In this document: piece by piece, positions 38,001-46,516 of the stretch
Numbering within the stretch: the stretch's first letter is position 1
How the letters are laid out: every line of letters starts with the position of its first letter
Source of the DNA: JBQTGK01 sp052400665
Lineage (GTDB): Bacteria; Bacteroidota; Bacteroidia; Bacteroidales; Marinifilaceae
Direction: 5' to 3' (one strand)
Assembly: GCA_052400665.1 (NCBI GenBank)
Contig: JBQTGK010000001.1
DNA length: 64,000 bases
Notes under the pieces: generated by a model
What the model was told of the DNA's origin: nothing
Seen by the model: only the letters and a program-made list of their open reading frames with translations
Databases searched by the model: none
Translations under genes and position numbers: made by a program

Positions 38001-41000
38001 TGTACAACCAACACTATCGGTAACTGTAAGTTCATACAATCCACCAGATAATCCTGTAAGATTAGAATTGTTTGATGAAAAGCCACCCGGTCCTTTCCAT
38101 GAATAGGTATAATCTGGAACACCTCCACTTACAATAGGATCTATTTCTCCATTAGTATCACCAAAACATAAAATATTCGATCCACTTAAAGAAAGTTCCA
38201 TTTCTGGTTCTGAATCAAGAGTTACATCTATAGTATCAGTTTTACAATTATTTTCATCTTGGACATAAACTTTGTAATCTCCGGAATATAATCCACTAAT
38301 ATTTCCATCAACCTGTAATTCCTCATTCAAATAATAAGACAAATTTCCAGTTCCTCCCGAGGCATTAATATTTATTTCCCCTGTTGGAATAGTATAGCAA
38401 GTCAAACCTGTAGTATCGATACTATCTATTAACATTTCATAAGCATCGAAAATATTTACTATTGTATCAAACTCACATTTTTTAAAATCGGCAACAGTAA
38501 CGTAATATTTACCAGGAGCCAGATTGAGAGCAGTACTGGTCCAATTATCAGTATCCCTTGTAATTTTATCAGGAATGTTTCCATCTTCATCTTCCCAGGA
38601 AAAAGTAAAATCGGGATAATTTCCATTGGCATTATTTTTAACCTTAGCAATTACACGTCCATTCTCCTGTCCAAAACATTTTACATTATGAGATGTGATT
38701 TCCAAAGAAACGGTAGATGGAGTTTCCAAAATAACTTCAACAATTGATTCAATAATACATTCAGTATCGCCAGCATAAATAACTTCTACTTTATAAAAAC
38801 CATCTTTGGTAACTTCGATTACCGCATTGGTTTCTTCTAACAATTTTTCATAAGTAACACCATCATCATCACTAAAATACCATTGAAAAGTTGTTTTACT
38901 ATTTATTGGAAACCCCTCAACATTATCAATTACAGCAATATTACTACACCACTCTTGTTTCTCAAAAGTCTCTTTGAAAGCTGGTGGATTTTCATCATCT
39001 TCACCATCACCATCGGCATCTTCGGTGAATAATTTGAAACCTGTAGTATTAGAAAAATCGAAATGATATTTAACAGGATGATTGATTGCTCCGGAACCGG
39101 TAGATCCCTGAATATCTTCGAAAGAAGCATTGTAAATTTTTCCGAATAGTCCTGTTGGTTTATGAATATATGCAATATCTCCAGGAGTACTTGCTTTCAG
39201 AAAAACATAAGAACAACGAACCCCTTCCATTGTTAAGTCGTAGTCAATAGTAATTGTTTTTCCAGATTCTATGGTATTATCTTCATATCCGAGTGTAAAC
39301 TCGAGATTTGTAAAATCATTGGTTCCAAAAACCTTACCTTGCTCATGAAATTTAACCGCTCCAAAATATCCATGTTCAGAATCGGAATCACTATTAATAT
39401 TAAGAATACCATTATCATAGAAATCAACAAATCCGAAAGTTACATCTCCATCGGTGGTACAAAAAAGTTCACCCCCATTTTCAAAATCTAGTTGAGTATC
39501 GGTAGCAATAAAATCCATTCCCAACGGAGTATTCATTACCATATTCCAGCATTTCTCTTCGGGCGAAGTAATAGAAACCCTGGAACCTGTCATATTAAAA
39601 TATCGATAATAGCTAGAAGTAGAATTAAATTTGTCTACTGAAAAATTGTATTCATTAGTTGCAACTGATCCTGCTTCGATATTTAAGTTTCCTGAACTGG
39701 TAAATCCCGATTCCCATATCCACGACTGAGCGTCTCCGTTAAATATAATATCTCCATCCATTGATTTATCGGCAAAATCAACACTTTTATCTCCACTAAT
39801 TCCATCGCCTACAAATTCAAGAGTCCCTTTCATATCAAGCTTCATGCTTTCAGCCAAATCCATGAAACCTCCAATTTGTATTTTTTCGTTTACCGAAAAA
39901 TTTGCTGCGGGATCGATATCATCTTCCCATGTCATATTATGACATTCGGCATCGCTAAGCACTTCGACCAACTTACTACCTAAAAATGAATTAGCTGTAA
40001 AAAATACATCGTCGTTAATTGTTGGAACACAACCTTCCTCGCTACCATCGGCAGCCCTACTCCAATTTTCATGATTGTGCCAGCTATCGTCGGCACCGTT
40101 TCCTGTCCAGTATAAAGAAATTGGTGCAATTACCTCATCAATATTCCATCCCACAACATTTCCCAAATCTTGAGAATTTGTTGCGGTATAAGTTATTGTT
40201 GTATGATCGAGAGCATGAATATCTTTCAACTCCAAAAAGTCACCATTTACATTATTTGCAGATTTAATAAAAGTTTCTTTCCCATCGTCGTTAGAGTGTA
40301 AATATATTGGAGCAAAACAGCTACCTTCTACAAGTAAAGAATCCATTTCTATGGTTCTTCCATCTTCGAACTGAAATTCGAATCCTCTAGACAATTCTAA
40401 TTTTCCGAAACTATTTTTCTTACCATTTATATTACCATTTTCTTTAAATAAAAGATGAGAAGCATAGGTAGCAAGTCCTGAGAATCCAGAATTAAGCCAT
40501 CCGGTTTGTTCAAATGTTACTTCATTAAAACTAATGGAGTTGGAAGATGTTCCCGACAGAACAATTTTCGCATCATTAGCCTCTAAACGAATTGTACTTC
40601 CATCGGCCATTAAATTAAATGTTTGAAATTTTCCATAATTATCAGAAAGATTCAGATAAATGGAACTATCGAATTCATCATCTACACCTGTTAGTACAAG
40701 CTCAGAATTTTCAATATTTAATCCTCTTGAATCGGCATCGTCTGTAGGTTCACTGGAAACAACACTTCTACATTCAACATAATTCTCGTTTGCATCAATA
40801 TTTCCATACCGAATTATTATATCACCCTCTGCAATAAAGTTAGATTGCATTGTCCAAACTCCATCTTTACCATCGAACTCTACAGTATTAGGGAATACAT
40901 AACCAAATGTATTAATATCCTGATCCTCGGTTGCTCTAAAGTAAAAATCTACAAATGGAGATAAATCTACTGTAAGAGATGAATTTAAAATGAACGAACC

Positions 41001-44000
41001 ATAAATATAAACACCAGAAATATCGGTATCTCCCATTTCTAAATTAGGCCTACTAGCTTCAGAACCTGTCCAATCCATTGTGCGACAACGAATATCACCA
41101 GCACCAGTATAAACCACGGGATCAAAAATAGGAAAAGAATTTGCATCGAAATAAACATTGTCCTTAGCTGTTGGCACACATCCATCGGGTGCTCCTCCTG
41201 AAGTAGTAGACCAATGGTCTGGATCATCCCAGTATCCTGTTCCGCCAACCCAGTATAAATCATCACCAACAGGTTCATCTTTAAATTTCCAACCCTCTGT
41301 ATTTCCTAAATCCAATGACTTTTTAGCTACAAATACATTATCAGGTTCGGCATGTATATTTAATAAGTTAACAGAATTAACTTCTATATTACTTACTCCT
41401 GTTTTAGCCTGAAAAATTGCAGCATCAGAATCTGATCCTGTAATATCGATGGTTCCTTCGCAGGCACCATTTGCAATTAAACCACCTAAAATATAGGTTT
41501 GTCCTGCTTCAAAAACATAAGTTTTACCAACTGCCATTTGAATATTTTCGGCTGTAAAACTAATTTTAGAATCGGTTGGTTTCCGGAAATAAGTATTCCC
41601 GGCAAAAACCATATTATTAAAACTTACATTATCAGCAAATACATCAACATAAGCATTCCCATCACTTTCTTCGAAGCTTATATTGTTAAAACTAAGAACT
41701 TCATCTCCCTTTGAAATAATAAGATCTTGAGCTTCGGCAAATTGAATTGTAGAGGTTCCTGCATCAAATGTAAACTCATCGGCAGATATTTCCATTCGGT
41801 CTACCCTCAAAACTGAAGCACCTAAATTTAGGGTTCGAGCCTGATCGGCACCTCCATAATTAGAATAAAATTCACTTACTTCAATATTATTTCCATTAGT
41901 TGTAAGAGCACCATGTTTAAGATCTAGGTCACCAGTTGTTACCAATTCGGAAGTTAAACTCCACGGACCCGCCAACCAAGTTCCATCTTCTTGTTGATTA
42001 CCAATAAAATTCAGATCGCTTAACAACTGAACATTACCTATTTTAATAGTCGCAGCTTCTTCTGCCTCAAAATTAATTGCTCCAGAGTAGGAATTGCTCC
42101 CCACAATCATGCCCGACATATCTAAACTTCCAAAAATATTTATTGGCTGATCTCCTGAGAATGTCATACCTGATGCATTTACCCAAGTCATATTTTTACA
42201 CTCAGCAATACTTCCTTTTTGTGATATATTTACCTTAGAACTTCCACCACTTGCAATTTTTGAATCATCGAAAAACACATTATCCTTTCGGGTTGGAATA
42301 CATCCACCTTCCCAGTTCTCTGCTTCGAACCAGTTATCATCTATTTTACCAGTCCAATAAATATCAGCACCAGCTAAATCGTCAGGAAAAACCCAGCCAT
42401 CGTAACCCGAAACAGCAATAGACTGACTTGCCACCAATCCTCCGTCGGCCGAAGTAAGCACTCCTCCTTTAACATTTACATCTTCAACACGAATTCTAAC
42501 AATCTTACTCGAACTCACATCACTATCGATAAATGCGATACCTCCATCACCTTTAAAGGTGATATAGTCGGAGCAGGTTCCTTCTGCAATTAATCCATCT
42601 GCCGATAATATTTTCTGAGTGCTTCCAGCCTGAAACTGATACTCATTTCCTTTGCTAAAAACTATTTTTGTAAACTGATGATTACCACTGATTTTTGCTC
42701 TCCCATTAAAAATAAGTTCATCGAAAACAGGATCAACTACCGGATCATCATTAGTAAGAAATACCAAATCGCCAAGTGAGTTGTCAAAAACTACTTTTCC
42801 ATAACTTACTCCATCGGATGAATTGTTATAGAATTCGGCCCCCCCAACAAGAGCAATTGTTGAGTTTGTGTGAGTAATGGAAAACCCACCGCCTTGAACA
42901 TGCCATGCTTTTAGGGTTCCCGTATTGATTTGAACATTAGAATTTGAAATATCGAAAGCACGAGTAGCTGAAGAATTAGATACAAATCGACCGATAGACA
43001 CATTGTTACCATCAGTTTTTAATGTCCCTTTATTTAGGTATAAAACATTAGCTATACTAAGCTTTGTACTTAAAGTCCAATCTCCTGTTCCATCAACAAT
43101 TACAGGTCCTGCTAAACTTGCATTAATAGAAATTGTATTACCTGCATTACTTCCTTTAAAATAGGTTTCTCCATTGTAAGTCCAGGTAGAATTTGTGGCA
43201 GTTAAGGAAGCATAAACCTCTAAAGTTCCAGAACCATCGAGCGTTGAAGCATCATGAACTGTTAAGGATTTACATTCTGCAGGCTGGTCAATTTCTACAG
43301 TATAACCAGCACCAATAATTGCATTGTTATTTCTTGAAGGTACACAACCTTTATCCCAGTTTAAATAGTTAGACCATTTATTATCAGCTCCTGCACCAGT
43401 CCATGTATAATCTTCGGAAGAAGGCGGACCAAAACTCCAACCAGAATTACCTCCCAAATCGTAAGAAGTTTTAGCATCGAAATTAACAGCAGAACCGATG
43501 GCAGTAATATTATTTACTTTTAGATATTCTAGGTCAACAGTCTCGGCAGAAATAAATCCACCTGAACTAGCTCCATTTATTGTAATAAAAGCATAACATG
43601 TACCTTTGGCAGTAAATTTACTGTTCACTTTTTGAATACCATCGCTATCAACAAAATAAGAAAACCCCTGAGTAAATAAGAGTTCCTGAAAGTCGTTTTG
43701 TCCTATAAGACTACCATCTTGTTTAAAAGTTAAACTATTAAAAGATGCCAATGGTACTGAAGTAGACACAATTCCAGAATTTCCTTCGAAAATTACATCA
43801 TAGAATTCAATATTCTTTGATCCTGAAGTTTCAATTGATGAATTAGTAGATAAAATACTGATTTTTGAATCGCCTGCATCAACAAGCAAATGGTCTGTTA
43901 AAATTGAAATTACAGCATTCCCACTATCCGATAAATTAATATTAGAAGAATTTAAATCCAGTTCTCTGGTAACCGAATTTTCGGAAATAAACTGTCCACA

Positions 44001-44555
44001 ATTTACTGTGCCTTCAATACTTAATGATCCCTGATTAAAATAAATGTCATTATTTAACAAATCAAGATCGCTGATAATTCTCCAGCCCCCATTATTTTCA
44101 AAAATAAGATCTCCATCGAATACATTTCCACCAAAATCGATCTCATTTTCTTTGGTACTTGCTCTAAAATATAAAGGGCGATCCAAATCTAGGATCATAT
44201 TACTAGTAAAGGTAAGACCTCCGTAAACAACTAAATAGTGAGCATTATTGTCGTCGGAAGTAAATGTTGGCATATTTTTTACATTCCCCCAATGCATATT
44301 TGCACAACGAGCAACGCTCGTTATGGTCACACTTGCGCCACCATCAGGAAAAGAATACTCATCGAAGTACACATTATCATCCTTATCAGGCAAGAGAGCC
44401 CATGGATTAATTTTACCGCCTGGCTGATCACTCCAATGCTTTATATCATTGAAATTACCAGAACCACCAATCCAATAGAAATCACGTGCTTGAGCAGTAA
44501 AACTAACAATATGTATTAATATTAATAAGAGTAAACTTGCTCCATACCTTTTCAT
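35025..44555 (-). CDS. Giant modular surface adhesin with SprB repeats and type IX type B C-terminal domain
   Basis: 3176 aa. Signal peptide (1-23, ending TAQA). About 24-1840: five related modules of about 350-380 residues, each starting YWTG/YWVG-x-x-x-W-x-x-x-x-x-W, with a GCVPT-x-x-DNV element (replaced in the first, LLPDKDDNVYF) and closing on LGN-x-x-GW-x-F; between lie many short beta strands, probably a beta-helix. About 1855-1945: an Ig-like domain. About 1949-3085: fourteen SprB-type repeats of about 80 residues with C-x-G-x-x-DG and GTY-x-V-x-V-x-D-x-x-GC patterns. About 3088-3176: gliding-motility-type CTD (PKAFTPNADGYNDNW, IYDRWGKAVY, LPIGSYYYAV), the type B sorting signal of T9SS. 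A PorP/SprF gene follows. Likely a surface adhesin; true gliding is not shown, and other T9SS genes are outside the window. Confidence 0.93.
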   Translation of the reverse strand: MKRYGASLLLLILIHIVSFTAQARDFYWIGGSGNFNDIKHWSDQPGGKINPWALLPDKDDNVYFDEYSFPDGGASVTITSVARCANMHWGNVKNMPTFTSDDNNAHYLVVYGGLTFTSNMILDLDRPLYFRASTKENEIDFGGNVFDGDLIFENNGGWRIISDLDLLNNDIYFNQGSLSIEGTVNCGQFISENSVTRELDLNSSNINLSDSGNAVISILTDHLLVDAGDSKISILSTNSSIETSGSKNIEFYDVIFEGNSGIVSTSVPLASFNSLTFKQDGSLIGQNDFQELLFTQGFSYFVDSDGIQKVNSKFTAKGTCYAFITINGASSGGFISAETVDLEYLKVNNITAIGSAVNFDAKTSYDLGGNSGWSFGPPSSEDYTWTGAGADNKWSNYLNWDKGCVPSRNNNAIIGAGYTVEIDQPAECKSLTVHDASTLDGSGTLEVYASLTATNSTWTYNGETYFKGSNAGNTISINASLAGPVIVDGTGDWTLSTKLSIANVLYLNKGTLKTDGNNVSIGRFVSNSSATRAFDISNSNVQINTGTLKAWHVQGGGFSITHTNSTIALVGGAEFYNNSSDGVSYGKVVFDNSLGDLVFLTNDDPVVDPVFDELIFNGRAKISGNHQFTKIVFSKGNEYQFQAGSTQKILSADGLIAEGTCSDYITFKGDGGIAFIDSDVSSSKIVRIRVEDVNVKGGVLTSADGGLVASQSIAVSGYDGWVFPDDLAGADIYWTGKIDDNWFEAENWEGGCIPTRKDNVFFDDSKIASGGSSKVNISQKGSIAECKNMTWVNASGMTFSGDQPINIFGSLDMSGMIVGSNSYSGAINFEAEEAATIKIGNVQLLSDLNFIGNQQEDGTWLAGPWSLTSELVTTGDLDLKHGALTTNGNNIEVSEFYSNYGGADQARTLNLGASVLRVDRMEISADEFTFDAGTSTIQFAEAQDLIISKGDEVLSFNNISFEESDGNAYVDVFADNVSFNNMVFAGNTYFRKPTDSKISFTAENIQMAVGKTYVFEAGQTYILGGLIANGACEGTIDITGSDSDAAIFQAKTGVSNIEVNSVNLLNIHAEPDNVFVAKKSLDLGNTEGWKFKDEPVGDDLYWVGGTGYWDDPDHWSTTSGGAPDGCVPTAKDNVYFDANSFPIFDPVVYTGAGDIRCRTMDWTGSEASRPNLEMGDTDISGVYIYGSFILNSSLTVDLSPFVDFYFRATEDQDINTFGYVFPNTVEFDGKDGVWTMQSNFIAEGDIIIRYGNIDANENYVECRSVVSSEPTDDADSRGLNIENSELVLTGVDDEFDSSIYLNLSDNYGKFQTFNLMADGSTIRLEANDAKIVLSGTSSNSISFNEVTFEQTGWLNSGFSGLATYASHLLFKENGNINGKKNSFGKLELSRGFEFQFEDGRTIEMDSLLVEGSCFAPIYLHSNDDGKETFIKSANNVNGDFLELKDIHALDHTTITYTATNSQDLGNVVGWNIDEVIAPISLYWTGNGADDSWHNHENWSRAADGSEEGCVPTINDDVFFTANSFLGSKLVEVLSDAECHNMTWEDDIDPAANFSVNEKIQIGGFMDLAESMKLDMKGTLEFVGDGISGDKSVDFADKSMDGDIIFNGDAQSWIWESGFTSSGNLNIEAGSVATNEYNFSVDKFNSTSSYYRYFNMTGSRVSITSPEEKCWNMVMNTPLGMDFIATDTQLDFENGGELFCTTDGDVTFGFVDFYDNGILNINSDSDSEHGYFGAVKFHEQGKVFGTNDFTNLEFTLGYEDNTIESGKTITIDYDLTMEGVRCSYVFLKASTPGDIAYIHKPTGLFGKIYNASFEDIQGSTGSGAINHPVKYHFDFSNTTGFKLFTEDADGDGEDDENPPAFKETFEKQEWCSNIAVIDNVEGFPINSKTTFQWYFSDDDGVTYEKLLEETNAVIEVTKDGFYKVEVIYAGDTECIIESIVEVILETPSTVSLEITSHNVKCFGQENGRVIAKVKNNANGNYPDFTFSWEDEDGNIPDKITRDTDNWTSTALNLAPGKYYVTVADFKKCEFDTIVNIFDAYEMLIDSIDTTGLTCYTIPTGEININASGGTGNLSYYLNEELQVDGNISGLYSGDYKVYVQDENNCKTDTIDVTLDSEPEMELSLSGSNILCFGDTNGEIDPIVSGGVPDYTYSWKGPGGFSSNNSNLTGLSGGLYELTVTDSVGCTTLGEQEIEEPMELIASELVVEPANCHGESTGEIFVVGGQGTQPYRYLLDGKEDITGIFDSLAPENYALRIVDAHGCIYDKDIEVSEPNEVGFLLDDKVLPSCEKNEDGIIHITPYGGNEGYSFTWTGPNDYKSYQQNIENLLAGKYALQITDKKNCTSIDSVNLDLGLTLQVGLVVEQHVKVAGGNDGILAIELIEGKPPYTFTLNGPTGVVSSPDLVEDNYYLIENLSAGVYTIIATDISGCATVEKSVIIEEPNSLFAYIKEVRPVGCAGGADGELKAVVGGGSGTYTYSWTGSGGYTGSGESISGLTAGTYNVVVSGDGNSASASFDLLPADPIIVNVNSVKNVSCYQAADGEIELSVDVGDVDYTIEWTSDNGFLSSAKHVLDLEPGTYNYVVTTVAGCSVSGSQNITEPLPLNLSVIPTDISTEGERDGELSASFGDGTSPYTVLVSGPNGYSFSEEGNTSGSISIDGLEMGIYEVVVIDANGCRIEDAKKVHEPLKLLVYTTSITHVTCPGGNDGAISIGVDDESDPANLSFSWEADNYFRSNDKDISNLKAGTYRLTVYDSGGDPGYEEQTIIVIVEEPDVLSIDYNTENISCPGMTDGYINIQAQGGTPGYSFYWTGTGVEPTNEDQNNLEPGIYSVYMSDVNGCISEPIDIEITEPPKLNVTASGMGEPTCYGDEDGWIQLDISNGTEPYIVEWDNYGSVTQRIDELEDGIYHYNIIDANGCVESNEVELTEPDSLIAEILDYEDVKCAGESSGRAYVDISGGTADYDILWSDGHDGQELSNMFAGRYEVKVTDAHGCKDTSSVEIFEPDPLNLGVEAIRPTTYESLDGALTIEVEGGVPDYVINWVDQDLNFYNGDKLEDLERGVYELTITDQNNCVLDSTITLEYLFERRIKIPKAFTPNADGYNDNWDIERIEFIQDLKIIIYDRWGKAVYVFSGTGNEYKGEPWTGVDGSQKLPIGSYYYAVTADEEKPIIGTVTILR
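35300..38712 (-). repeat. Tandem SprB-repeat region, 14 units
   Basis: Fourteen units of about 75-90 residues can be aligned by eye. Most have a Cys-x-Gly/Tyr-x-x-x-x-Gly start, an aromatic-x-W core, a GxY-x-V-x-V-x-D turn and a closing Gly-Cys with an EP linker (IEEP, SEPN, TEPP). Units 6, 9 and 14 lack the first Cys. Units differ a lot at DNA level, so this is an old repeat, not a recent expansion. Confidence 0.8.
39036..44486 (-). repeat. Five large N-terminal modules of the adhesin
   Basis: Module starts are near codons 24, 379, 731, 1098 and 1479. Shared marks: aromatic-W-x-G start, a second Trp pair near +10 to +16, GC-V/I-P-T/S then D-N/D-V/A near +25 to +40, an EC-x-x-M/L-T-W/V segment, and a final GN-x-x-GW/GF. 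The modules are diverged. Their order and spacing are regular, consistent with one ancestral unit repeated five times. Confidence 0.75.
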
Positions 44556-44893
44556 AACAAATAGTTTTCAAATCAATCGAACTCACAAACGAATTAGATA
44601 AAAACAATCTTTTTATCAACAAAAGAACTTCTTATTTTGACGAGAGAAAAATTAATAAGTTTCAAATTTGCTAATTTTTTTCAACATATTAATATTTACC
44701 CCATCAAATTTTACTTCTTTTTTTTTCAAATTCATGTTAAGTTATTAATAGTTTCTGTTTTACAAAAATTAAACCTATTTAATTCAATACAAATCAAATT
44801 ATTGCAAAAAATAAGTCCAATTAAAACTAGCTTAATTAGACTTAAATTACCCTATAATAATGGTTATTTACAAATGAAATATTGCTTATTTTC
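44556..44893. other. AT-rich upstream region of the adhesin gene
   Basis: About 340 bases, very A/T rich. It should hold the promoter of the adhesin-PorP operon on the minus strand, but no exact TAnnTTTG with a spaced -33 was found; two near-matches with one extra base exist. An open frame on the plus strand (44637-45047) is low in complexity and overlaps the next gene on the other strand. Confidence 0.4.
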
Positions 44894-46123
44894 TTACATA
44901 AATTCAATTAACTTAATATTTATCCATTTTATAGTTTCATATTCATTTTCTCCCTTAAAAACAATAACTCCAGCATTTGAAGAAGATACATCTGTTCGAT
45001 CTCCTAAATACAAATTCTCCCCTGTATTTAGCTCTATCAAACAATAATCATAAGATTTTGGTTCAATTTTATTAATATTCTTAAATGGAATTGAAAAATC
45101 TAAATTATCATTTAAGCCATTTAAAATTTCTGAATCCATTGCCTCATCCAGATCATATACAATTACTCCTTCGTAAACTTCATTTTCTTTGGTGGTAACT
45201 TTCCCATACAATCGTTCTGTTTCTTTAAATTCTGAATAACAATTAATCCTTGCTTTAGGTATTGGCAAAAGCTCTAAAGACAAAAAATGCTTCCAGGTAA
45301 AATCAATTCGCCCTACACTTGGAATTGTTACAATTACCCCTCTGTTTCCGCTGTTTACATCGTTAGAATTTTTTAATTCGAGCTCCCGTCCCGAAGACAA
45401 ACTAATAAGGCTTCCATATTTTGTTTTCTGAATTTTTTTAATTCTAGAAAATGGGATATCCAAATCTCCGTCTTTACTTCGCCCATCTAATTTATCTGAT
45501 AATAACCTTTCGTCATGATCCCATTGAATAAAGCCTTCAAACTCTCCAATAGTACTTGTAATTTTCCCATAAATTGGATCTCCAAAACTTTCAGTAATTT
45601 GCTTGTCTGGTGTGAAAAAATTCACAACATCAATCCTATTCCATTCTACTTTTACTAATCCTAACTCATTGTCGAGTATCCATACCTGATTTCCCAAATC
45701 GTTTGAGCCTCCAGATAAATTAATAAACTTTCCTGTTTTTAGTTCCAGATTAACTGATTCGTAACCGGTAACCGAAATAGATTTTATATCACCAAAACGA
45801 CATTCAAATTTTCTAGCATATTTATTTTCCCGAGATGCCTCATCTTCAAACCATCTATTTCTTCCTTTTAAATCGTGTTTAGATCTATCTTTATTTTCGA
45901 GATACTTTACATATGGATTTTCTATTTTTTGGGAGTTAAAAATATCTGTTAAAAAAACCTCTTCATCGTTCCAGCGAATAGGCCCCTTATAAATATCTCC
46001 ATCGACAGTTGTGATGGATCCGTATAAATTACAATTGTAGGTTTGCGCTGATAACCCAAACACCTCGAATAATAGGCTAATAAATAAAAAAAAAGACAAT
46101 ACTATTTTAGATAAATAATCCAT
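44894..46123 (-). CDS. Exported protein with three related beta-rich repeats, function unknown
   Basis: 409 aa with a signal peptide (MDYLSKIVLSFFLFISLLFE, cleavage near 27). Three repeats are clear, at about 33-170, 190-290 and 310-408. Each begins YG-x-I/V-T, then Y/F-x-G-x-I-x-W/Y-D-x-D-E, with SD-x-L-x-G and IPF-x-x-I-x-x-I in the second and third, and N-x-GVIV and a final W-x-x-I/F-x-x-I/L-E-F/L. The first repeat has an insertion of about 35 charged residues. The pattern suggests a small-barrel beta domain repeated three times. I do not recognise the family. It is not in the ABC-transporter operon (390-base gap). Confidence 0.8.
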   Translation of the reverse strand: MDYLSKIVLSFFLFISLLFEVFGLSAQTYNCNLYGSITTVDGDIYKGPIRWNDEEVFLTDIFNSQKIENPYVKYLENKDRSKHDLKGRNRWFEDEASRENKYARKFECRFGDIKSISVTGYESVNLELKTGKFINLSGGSNDLGNQVWILDNELGLVKVEWNRIDVVNFFTPDKQITESFGDPIYGKITSTIGEFEGFIQWDHDERLLSDKLDGRSKDGDLDIPFSRIKKIQKTKYGSLISLSSGRELELKNSNDVNSGNRGVIVTIPSVGRIDFTWKHFLSLELLPIPKARINCYSEFKETERLYGKVTTKENEVYEGVIVYDLDEAMDSEILNGLNDNLDFSIPFKNINKIEPKSYDYCLIELNTGENLYLGDRTDVSSSNAGVIVFKGENEYETIKWINIKLIEFM

Positions 46124-46516
46124 GCCAACTTAATTTGATTTTGTTTCGCTGTTATGACGGATAAAACAAAGGAAAGTTACAAGCATAATTAGAAAAACGC
46201 CTTACTTTTTTCGAAAAAGTATCTGAATAAATTTATAAGCCTTTAATGGAGCATAAATTTTAATCAACTCCCAATTGTTATCTTAATTGGCGATAGCTTA
46301 CCTTAAATTTTCAATTAACTTTCACTCTTGGGGTACCCTTTACCATTCTCCCAATCGTTTTTCTACTTCTTCTTTTCCAACAAAAAAATTCAATTCTATA
46401 TTGTATGCTTCTTTCTTTGCCTTCTATTTTATCTCAATAGCAGCAACATTACTATCATTAGAAAATAGAATTGAAACACAAATATCTTTCACAAATTAAA
46501 ACGTTAAGAATTTGTT
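46124..46516. other. Intergenic region between the ABC cluster and the triplicated-repeat gene
   Basis: 393 bases. A 70-codon frame on the plus strand (46287-46499) reads as Ser/Phe/Tyr-rich, low-complexity sequence without a promoter or family signal, so I do not call it. A weak CCAATT/AATTGG pair near 46269 is the only symmetric element. No terminator with a clear T run was found for the ABC operon. Confidence 0.45.

Noticed and set aside
44637..45047. 136-codon plus-strand frame
   Set aside because: Low-complexity Ile/Phe/Lys-rich translation that overlaps the end of the well-supported minus-strand triplicated-repeat gene.
46287..46499. 70-codon plus-strand frame
   Set aside because: Ser/Phe/Tyr-rich with no family signal, no promoter and no conserved pattern; the region is ordinary intergenic DNA.
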